DNA of 64,000 bases from Microbaculum marinisediminis. GTDB taxonomy: Bacteria > Pseudomonadota > Alphaproteobacteria > Rhizobiales > Tepidamorphaceae. The position numbers and the translations under genes were made by a program. Numbering within the stretch: position 1 is the first letter of the stretch; each line of letters starts with the position of its first letter. This document shows positions 58,685 through 64,000 of the stretch, piece after piece. Where the stretch lies: the NCBI RefSeq assembly GCF_025397915.1, contig NZ_JALIDZ010000012.1:119902-183901 (forward strand), given 5' to 3'. Below the pieces are notes generated by a model. It was not told where the DNA came from, did not search any database, and was given only the letters and a program-made list of their open reading frames with translations.

Positions 58685-58915
58685 CTATTCCGCCAACGCT
58701 ATCCAGCGCTTGTTGCGCGAGATCGGGGCGCATTCCTGGATCCGCACAATGTCACCGACCTTGAACTTATTGTCGGCATCATGAGCGTGATACTTCTTGC
58801 TCGTGCGAACCGTCTTCTTTAGCAGCGGATGCGCGTAACGGCGCTCCACCTGGACGACGATGGTCTTGTCGTTCTTGTCGCTGACGACGGTCCCGTGCAG
58901 AATTCGCTTCGGCAT
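58685..58915 (-). CDS. rpsQ: 30S ribosomal protein S17
   Basis: 76-aa S17, an OB-fold assembly protein. [20 protein letters not shown] and [20 protein letters not shown] are typical. The ATG at 58915 has AGGTG close upstream and is preferred to the in-frame start at 58930. Between rpmC and rplN, with an 80-base gap before rplN. Confidence 0.97.
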   Translation of the reverse strand: MPKRILHGTVVSDKNDKTIVVQVERRYAHPLLKKTVRTSKKYHAHDADNKFKVGDIVRIQECAPISRNKRWIALAE

Positions 58916-58926
58916 TTCACCTAACC

Positions 58927-59127
58927 TCAAGCCTTGGCCGCGCGGGCCTTGCCGGCGAGCACGGTGTTGATCCGCGCGATGTCCCTGCGCACCTGGCGCA
59001 CCCGCGACGTGTTCTCTAGCTGACCGGTGGCCTGCTGGAAGCGCAGGTTGAACTGCTCCTTCTTCAGGTTAGCCAGTTCGCCCTTGAGCTCGTCTTCGGT
59101 CTTCGACCAGACCTCGCTCGCCTTCAT
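58927..59127 (-). CDS. rpmC: 50S ribosomal protein L29
   Basis: 66-aa L29 near the tunnel exit and trigger-factor site. [20 protein letters not shown] and [18 protein letters not shown], then [16 protein letters not shown]. The start at 59127 is preferred to an upstream in-frame ATG at 59145, which would overlap rplP. Confidence 0.97.
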   Translation of the reverse strand: MKASEVWSKTEDELKGELANLKKEQFNLRFQQATGQLENTSRVRQVRRDIARINTVLAGKARAAKA

Positions 59128-59141
59128 TTCACCTACTCCGT

Positions 59142-59555
59142 TCACTCGCCGATGCGCGCGATGAAGCGCGTCTTGATCGGCAGTTTGGCAGCGCCGAGCC
59201 GCAGTGCCTCGCGGGCGACATCGGCCGGAACGCCGTCGATCTCGAACATGATCCGCCCGGGCTTGACCTTCGCCGCCCAGTATTCCGGCGTGCCCTTGCC
59301 CTTACCCATGCGGACTTCGGTCGGCTTCTTCGAAACCGGCACGTCCGGGAAGATGCGGATCCACACGCGACCGGCACGCTTCATGTGACGCGTGATGGCG
59401 CGACGCGCGGCCTCGATCTGGCGCGCCGTGATCCGCTCCGGCTCCATGGCCTTGATGCCGAAGGATCCGAAGTTGAGCTGGTTTCCCGTGCTCGCAACAC
59501 CGCGAATGCGGCCTTTGTGCTGCTTACGGAATTTTGTGCGCTTGGGTTGAAGCAT
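59142..59555 (-). CDS. rplP: 50S ribosomal protein L16
   Basis: 137-aa L16, shapes the A site of the large subunit. [40 protein letters not shown] and [20 protein letters not shown] are complete. Confidence 0.98.
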   Translation of the reverse strand: MLQPKRTKFRKQHKGRIRGVASTGNQLNFGSFGIKAMEPERITARQIEAARRAITRHMKRAGRVWIRIFPDVPVSKKPTEVRMGKGKGTPEYWAAKVKPGRIMFEIDGVPADVAREALRLGAAKLPIKTRFIARIGE

Positions 59556-59583
59556 GGCTCTTCTCGTTCAGTTCCTGTGGGCC

Positions 59584-60306
59584 TTACTCAGACCGACGGC
59601 CCTCGCGACGGCTCGGACGTCCGCCGCCACCACTCTCGGCAGCCTCGGTCGCGCGACGCTCCGACGCCATCGGGTCGTGCTCGAGGATCTCGCCCTTGAA
59701 GATCCAGACCTTGACGCCGCATGTGCCGTAAGCCGTGATTGCCGTGGCCTCGCCGTAGTCGATGTCCGCGCGCAGGGTGTGAAGCGGCACACGGCCTTCC
59801 CGGTACCACTCCATCCGCGCGATCTCGGCGCCACCGAGGCGGCCGCCGCAGTTGATGCGGATACCGTCGGCGCCAAGGCGCATCGCAGACTGCACCGCAC
59901 GCTTCATCGCCCGGCGGAACGACACACGCCGCTCCAGCTGCTGGGCAATCGAGTCAGCGACCAGCATCGCGTCGACTTCCGGCTTGCGCACCTCGACGAT
60001 GTTGAGGTGCACCTCGGAGTCCGTCATCGCGCCGATCTTCTTGCGCAGCTTCTCGATATCCGCGCCCTTCTTGCCGATGACGATGCCCGGCCGAGCGGTA
60101 TGGATGGTCACGCGACACTTCTTGTGCGGACGCTCGATGACGATCTTGGCGACCGCGGCCTGCTTCAGATCCTTCTTCAGCATCTCGCGGATCTTGATGT
60201 CCTCGTGGAGCAGCGAACCGTAGTCACGCGGGTTCGCGAACCAGCGCGAGTCCCACGTGCGGTTGATGCCCAGCCGCAGGCCGATCGGATTTACTTTCTG
60301 GCCCAT
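59584..60306 (-). CDS. rpsC: 30S ribosomal protein S3
   Basis: 240-aa S3 at the mRNA entry site. [22 protein letters not shown]-domain motif [18 protein letters not shown] and C-terminal [20 protein letters not shown]. An Arg/Gly/Ser tail ([15 protein letters not shown]) ends it. The ATG at 60306 overlaps the rplV stop as TGATG; the frame open to 60399 is rejected. Confidence 0.98.
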   Translation of the reverse strand: MGQKVNPIGLRLGINRTWDSRWFANPRDYGSLLHEDIKIREMLKKDLKQAAVAKIVIERPHKKCRVTIHTARPGIVIGKKGADIEKLRKKIGAMTDSEVHLNIVEVRKPEVDAMLVADSIAQQLERRVSFRRAMKRAVQSAMRLGADGIRINCGGRLGGAEIARMEWYREGRVPLHTLRADIDYGEATAITAYGTCGVKVWIFKGEILEHDPMASERRATEAAESGGGGRPSRREGRRSE

Positions 60307-60686
60307 CAGGCGGACTCCTCGACTTGTCTCACGACGATGGTCAGATGCGAGAACGGCTTGTGGATGCGGCCGACGCGACCGCGTGCACGCGGCGTCCACC
60401 GCTTCATCACCAGCGCCTTGCCGACATAGGCCTCGGCGACGACCAGGTCGTCGACGTCGAGGTCATGGTTGTTCTCGGCATTGGCGATAGCCGACTCCAG
60501 CGTCTTCTTGACGTCCTTGGCGATCCGCTTCTTCGAGAAGGTCAGATCGGCGAGCGCCGACGCCACCTTCTTGCCGCGGATCGCGGCGGCCACGAGATTG
60601 AGCTTCTGCGGGCTGATACGCACATTGCGCATCACCGCTTTCGCCTCGTTCTCGGGCAGAGTGCGTTCGCGAGCGGCCTTGCCCAT
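60306..60686 (-). CDS. rplV: 50S ribosomal protein L22
   Basis: 126-aa L22, lines the exit tunnel. [20 protein letters not shown], the long hairpin region and [20 protein letters not shown] then [18 protein letters not shown]. Overlaps rpsC by one base. Confidence 0.98.
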   Translation of the reverse strand: MGKAARERTLPENEAKAVMRNVRISPQKLNLVAAAIRGKKVASALADLTFSKKRIAKDVKKTLESAIANAENNHDLDVDDLVVAEAYVGKALVMKRWTPRARGRVGRIHKPFSHLTIVVRQVEESA

Positions 60687-60689
60687 CGC

Positions 60690-60968
60690 TTACTTCCTCT
60701 TCGCCTTTTTGTCGGCCGTGTGGCCGTAATACGTACGGCTCGGCGAGAACTCGCCGAACTTATGGCCCACCATGTCTTCGCTGACCTGCACCGGGATGTG
60801 CTTCTGGCCGTTGTAGACACCAAAGGTGAGGCCGACGAACTGCGGCAGGATCGTCGAGCGACGGCTCCAGATCTTGATCACCTCGTTACGGCCAGACTGC
60901 CGCGAGGCATCCGCCTTCTTGAGGAGATAGCCGTCTACAAACGGCCCCTTCCGGACTGAACGGGTCAT
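60690..60968 (-). CDS. rpsS: 30S ribosomal protein S19
   Basis: 92-aa S19 in the 30S head. [60 protein letters not shown] are complete. Ends three bases before rplV. Confidence 0.98.
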   Translation of the reverse strand: MTRSVRKGPFVDGYLLKKADASRQSGRNEVIKIWSRRSTILPQFVGLTFGVYNGQKHIPVQVSEDMVGHKFGEFSPSRTYYGHTADKKAKRK

Positions 60969-60977
60969 CGGTTAGCC

Positions 60978-61811
60978 CTACTTCTTCTTCAAGTGACGCG
61001 AGCGCAGAATGAATTTCTGCGTCGCCTTGTTACGACGGGTCTTCTTACCCTTCGTCGGCTTGCCCCACGGGGTGACCGGGTGGCGACCGCCAGACGTACG
61101 GCCTTCACCGCCGCCGTGCGGATGGTCGACAGGGTTCATGGCGACGCCGCGAACCGCAGGACGCTTGCCCCGCCAGCGCGACCGGCCAGCCTTGCCGTCG
61201 TTGATGTTGGAGTGGTCCGAGTTGGACACGGCCCCGACAGTAGCCATGCACGCACCGTGCACCAGGCGCTGCTCGCCGGAATTCAGCCGCAGGATTGCAT
61301 ACCCTGAGTCGCGGCCAACAAGCTGCACATAAGTGCCGGCGGAACGCGCAATCTGACCACCCTTGCCGGGCTTCATCTCGACGTTGTGCACGATCGTCCC
61401 GATCGGAACGGCCGACAGCGGCATCGCGTTGCCCGGCTTCACGTCCGCCTGCTTGGAAGCGATGACCGTGTCACCGACACCCAGCCGCTGCGGCGCCAGG
61501 ATGTAGGCCAGCTCGCCGTCCTCGTACTTGATCAGCGCGATGAACGCAGACCGGTTCGGATCGTATTCGAGCCGCTCGACTGTGCCGCGAACATCGAATT
61601 TCGTACGCTTGAAGTCGACAACGCGGTAGAGCCGCTTGTGTCCGCCGCCGCGCCGGCGCGCCGTGATACGGCCCGCGTTGTTGCGTCCGCCCGACTTGGT
61701 CAGGCCTTCGGTCAGCTTCTTGACCGGGCCGCCCTTCCACAGATTGGCGCGGTCGACGATCACCAGCTGGCGCTGGCCCGGCGTCGTCGGATTGAAGGTC
61801 TTGAGTGCCAT
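60978..61811 (-). CDS. rplB: 50S ribosomal protein L2
   Basis: 277-aa L2, essential for subunit joining and near the peptidyl transferase centre. [40 protein letters not shown], and the conserved histidine block [20 protein letters not shown]. Full length. Confidence 0.98.
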   Translation of the reverse strand: MALKTFNPTTPGQRQLVIVDRANLWKGGPVKKLTEGLTKSGGRNNAGRITARRRGGGHKRLYRVVDFKRTKFDVRGTVERLEYDPNRSAFIALIKYEDGELAYILAPQRLGVGDTVIASKQADVKPGNAMPLSAVPIGTIVHNVEMKPGKGGQIARSAGTYVQLVGRDSGYAILRLNSGEQRLVHGACMATVGAVSNSDHSNINDGKAGRSRWRGKRPAVRGVAMNPVDHPHGGGEGRTSGGRHPVTPWGKPTKGKKTRRNKATQKFILRSRHLKKK

Positions 61812-61838
61812 TGTTCTATTACCCTCGCCTTACGCGCC

Positions 61839-62132
61839 TCAAAGGCCCGTCGTGACGTCGATGGCGTGGCCCTCTTCGAGGGTCACAATCGCCTTCTTGA
61901 CGTCATTCTGTTTGCCCTTGATGCCGCGGAAGCGCTTAACCTTGCCCTTCCGCACGAGCGTATTCACGTTCTTCACCTTGACCGAGAACAGCGCCTCGAC
62001 GGCCGCCTTGATCTCCGGCTTGGTGGCCGTCGGGGCCACCTTGAACACGACCTGGTTCTGCTCCGAAGCCAACGTCGACTTCTCGGTGATCACCGGCGCG
62101 ACCAGGATGTCGTAGTGCTTGAGATTGGTCAT
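61839..62132 (-). CDS. rplW: 50S ribosomal protein L23
   Basis: 97-aa L23 at the tunnel exit, docking site for trigger factor and [43 protein letters not shown] and [20 protein letters not shown] are typical. Its ATG overlaps the rplD stop as ATGA. Confidence 0.98.
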   Translation of the reverse strand: MTNLKHYDILVAPVITEKSTLASEQNQVVFKVAPTATKPEIKAAVEALFSVKVKNVNTLVRKGKVKRFRGIKGKQNDVKKAIVTLEEGHAIDVTTGL

Positions 62133-62749
62133 TTGAACCGTTCCTCCAGCGCCTCTACGGCGGCCTTGGTCAGCACCAGCTTGTCGCGGCGCAGGATGTC
62201 GTAGACGTTGATGCCCTGCACCGGCAGCACATCGACGGACGCCAGGTTGCGCGAGGCCAGCCGGAAGTTGTTCTCAAGCTCCTTGCCGTCGACGACGAGC
62301 GCCGAGGTTAGGCCGAGCTTCGCGAACTTCTCCGCAAGCGCCTTTGTCTTCGCGCTGTCGGCAGCGGCGCTGTCGACCACGATGAGCGCATCCGACTTCG
62401 CCTTGGACGACAGCGCGTGCTTCAGCGCCAGCATCCGCACCTTCTTCGGCAGATCGTGCGCATGGCTGCGGACGACCGGTCCGAACGCCTTGCCGCCGCC
62501 GCGGAACTGCGGCGCGGTGCGCGCACCGTGCCGGGCACGACCGGTGCCCTTCTGCTTGAACATCTTCGCAGTGGTCCCGCTGACCTCGCTGCGGCGCTTG
62601 CTCTTGTGCGTGCCGGCCTGCCGTGCGGCAAGCTGCCAACGCACCATGCGCTGCAGAAGGTCGGCGCGCGGCTCCAGTCCGAAAATCTCATCGGAGAGAT
62701 CGACCGATCCCGATTTCTTGCCGTCGAGCGCGATTACGTCGATTTTCAT
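62129..62749 (-). CDS. rplD: 50S ribosomal protein L4
   Basis: 206-aa L4. The basic loop [20 protein letters not shown] with [20 protein letters not shown] extends into the tunnel; globular domain follows. In other bacteria L4 regulates the S10 operon; whether it does so here is not visible since the leader is outside the window. Confidence 0.98.
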   Translation of the reverse strand: MKIDVIALDGKKSGSVDLSDEIFGLEPRADLLQRMVRWQLAARQAGTHKSKRRSEVSGTTAKMFKQKGTGRARHGARTAPQFRGGGKAFGPVVRSHAHDLPKKVRMLALKHALSSKAKSDALIVVDSAAADSAKTKALAEKFAKLGLTSALVVDGKELENNFRLASRNLASVDVLPVQGINVYDILRRDKLVLTKAAVEALEERFK

Positions 62750-62754
62750 TTTAC

Positions 62755-63501
62755 TCAGGCCTCCGCGCCGCTGTCAGCTTCGGGAGCGGCATCGGTTGCA
62801 ACTTCCGCAGCCGGAGCCTGCCCGCCAGCATTGCGGACCGCACCGGGGACCGGGATCCCTTCCGGAGCCGCGATCTTGACGGCGTCGCGCATCAGCACCC
62901 AGCCGCCCTTCGCACCCGGAACCGCGCCGCGAACCATGATGAGCCCACGCTCCGCGTCGGTGTTCACCACCTCGAGGTTCTGCGTGGTGACCCGCGTGTC
63001 ACCCATGTGGCCGGCCATCTTCTTGCCCTTGAACACCTTGCCGGGGTCCTGGCTGTTGCCGGTCGAACCATGCGAGCGGTGGCTGATCGACACGCCGTGA
63101 GAGGCGCGCAGACCACCGAAATTGTGCCGCTTCATCGCACCGGCAAATCCCTTACCGATGGACGTCCCGGTCACATCGACCCGCTGGCCGGGCACGAAAT
63201 GCTCGGCCGTCAGCTCGGCGCCGACCTCGATGAGGTTCTCCGGGCTTACGCGGAACTCCGCGAGCTTGCGGCGAGGCTCCACCTTGGCGACCGCGAAATG
63301 TCCGCGCATCGCCTTTACCGTGTTCTTCGCCTTGGCAAAGCCCGCACCGAGCTGCAGCGCGGTGTAGCCGTTCTTCTCGTTGGTCCGGTGGGCCACCACG
63401 TGGCAGCCGTCGACCTTCAACACGGTAACCGGAATCTGTTCTCCGGCGTCCGTGAAGATACGGGTCATCCCGACCTTCTGAGCGATCAGTCCTGAGCGCA
63501 T
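62755..63501 (-). CDS. rplC: 50S ribosomal protein L3 with acidic C-terminal tail
   Basis: 248-aa L3 near the peptidyl transferase centre. [39 protein letters not shown] and [20 protein letters not shown], whose glutamine is methylated in other bacteria. About 30 residues of Ala/Glu/Pro-rich tail ([20 protein letters not shown]) exceed the usual length. The ATG at 63501 is chosen over an extension toward rpsJ. Confidence 0.97.
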   Translation of the reverse strand: MRSGLIAQKVGMTRIFTDAGEQIPVTVLKVDGCHVVAHRTNEKNGYTALQLGAGFAKAKNTVKAMRGHFAVAKVEPRRKLAEFRVSPENLIEVGAELTAEHFVPGQRVDVTGTSIGKGFAGAMKRHNFGGLRASHGVSISHRSHGSTGNSQDPGKVFKGKKMAGHMGDTRVTTQNLEVVNTDAERGLIMVRGAVPGAKGGWVLMRDAVKIAAPEGIPVPGAVRNAGGQAPAAEVATDAAPEADSGAEA

Positions 63502-63523
63502 GACCGTGTCGCTTTCCTCGTCC

Positions 63524-63832
63524 TTACAGCTTGATCTCGACGTCGACGCCGGCGGCAAGATCGAGCTTCATCAGGGCATCGACCGTCTGCGGGGTCGGCT
63601 CGACGATATCGAGCAGCCGCTTGTGGGTCCGCATTTCGAACTGCTCGCGGCTCTTCTTATCGATGTGCGGCGAGCGGTTGACGGTGAATTTCTCGATCCG
63701 CGTCGGCAGCGGGATCGGACCGCGCACGCGCGCGCCCGTCCGCTTGGCGGTGTTCACGATCTCTCGCGTCGATGCATCGAGAACCCGATGATCGAACGCC
63801 TTGAGCCGGATGCGGATGTTTTGCCCGTTCAT
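63524..63832 (-). CDS. rpsJ: 30S ribosomal protein S10
   Basis: 102-aa S10 (NusE), also part of antitermination complexes. [40 protein letters not shown] and [20 protein letters not shown] are complete. First gene of the S10 operon proper, 69 bases after tuf. Confidence 0.98.
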   Translation of the reverse strand: MNGQNIRIRLKAFDHRVLDASTREIVNTAKRTGARVRGPIPLPTRIEKFTVNRSPHIDKKSREQFEMRTHKRLLDIVEPTPQTVDALMKLDLAAGVDVEIKL

Positions 63833-63901
63833 TATGACTGTCCTGGGTGACTGTCTCGAAACCGGTCGGCGCGTCCTTGCCGGACGCGCCGTCCGACTAC
63901 A

Positions 63902-64000
63902 TTACTCGATGATCTTGGATACGACGCCGGCGCCGACGGTGCGGCCGCCCTCGCGAATGGCGAAGCGCAGACCGTCCTCCATGGCGATCGGCACGATCAG
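63902..64000 (-). CDS. tuf: Elongation factor Tu (C-terminus only, cut by window edge)
   Basis: The last 32 codons of EF-Tu, ending in TAA at 63902. They read [20 protein letters not shown] followed by [12 protein letters not shown], the invariant EF-Tu end. The gene delivers aminoacyl-tRNA to the ribosome and is usually placed upstream of rpsJ in this group. The rest is outside the window. Confidence 0.96.
   Translation of the reverse strand: MIVPIAMEDGLRFAIREGGRTVGAGVVSKIIE

Overview
The window is a continuous, gene-dense, GC-rich stretch of bacterial chromosome. I read it as an alphaproteobacterium, most likely of the Rhizobiales (Hyphomicrobiales). Evidence: a class I cysteine desulfurase leading sufBCD; an Irr-type iron control element; the block crcB-rluC-DMT permease-HAD phosphatase-ATP12; dispersed propionyl- and methylcrotonyl-CoA carboxylase subunits; a probable gnnA/gnnB pair for diaminoglucose lipid A; and an S10-spc-alpha ribosomal cluster with secY-adk joined directly to rpsM and no rpmJ between them. 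No phage, insertion sequence, plasmid function, CRISPR array or toxin-antitoxin pair is visible. Genus and species cannot be given from sequence reading alone.

Layout. 1-3.7 kb: Fe-S assembly (suf) genes on the minus strand, with an Irr-box-like palindrome in the divergent promoter region shared with an alpha/beta hydrolase (4-4.6 kb). 4.7-14.7 kb: methylcrotonyl-CoA carboxylase beta subunit, a small Lys-rich secreted protein, a rhodanese-cupin pair, two very small membrane-type ORFs, a YdcF-like protein, an APC permease, an aldo/keto reductase, a cation efflux protein with an unusually long tail and a diguanylate cyclase. 14.8-19.5 kb: an acyl-CoA catabolic group (isovaleryl-CoA dehydrogenase, AidB-like dehydrogenase, PaaI thioesterase) with a MerR regulator that seems to use an ATT start and has a LiuR-like palindrome upstream. 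A ~190-bp tandem repeat lies upstream of ivd and carries degenerate copies of the first ivd codons. 19.5-26.6 kb: GH25 lysozyme-like protein, GNAT, gnnB-gnnA, mgtE, an LhgO-like oxidase, tRNA-Leu(GAG) with its terminator, and an orphan FliN-like protein. 26.6-37.4 kb: lipB, acylphosphatase, a palindrome-rich spacer, cyclopropane-fatty-acyl-phospholipid synthase-like enzyme, pccA, an MgtC/DUF4010 membrane protein, rimO, fghA, pccB and a DUF302 protein. 37.4-49.6 kb: ATP12, HAD phosphatase, DMT permease, RluC-type pseudouridine synthase, crcB, a BcsL/CelD-type GNAT, a HemG-like flavodoxin, rarA, a FadL-family porin, a Deg-family protease and recQ. 49.7-64 kb: the ribosomal supercluster, transcribed leftward from tuf (cut by the window edge) to rplQ and closed by a strong terminator.

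How the genes fit together. The catabolic genes belong to branched-chain amino-acid and odd-chain acyl-CoA breakdown. ivd and mccB serve leucine; pccA and pccB handle propionyl-CoA from isoleucine, valine and odd-chain fatty acids. They are scattered singly rather than held in one operon, so a shared regulator such as the MerR/LiuR-like protein is an attractive inference. gnnA/gnnB, the cfa-like enzyme, fadL and the Deg protease concern the cell envelope. The distal 14 kb is ordinary housekeeping.

I found no complete undescribed multi-gene system. The most unusual signals are the triplicated ivd 5' region, the probable ATT-initiated regulator with its palindrome, a sharply AT-rich codon patch inside rimO, the three-domain tail of the cation efflux protein, and two small membrane-type ORFs of about 45 codons. 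All functional calls are by reading motifs and overall sequence; no database search was run.
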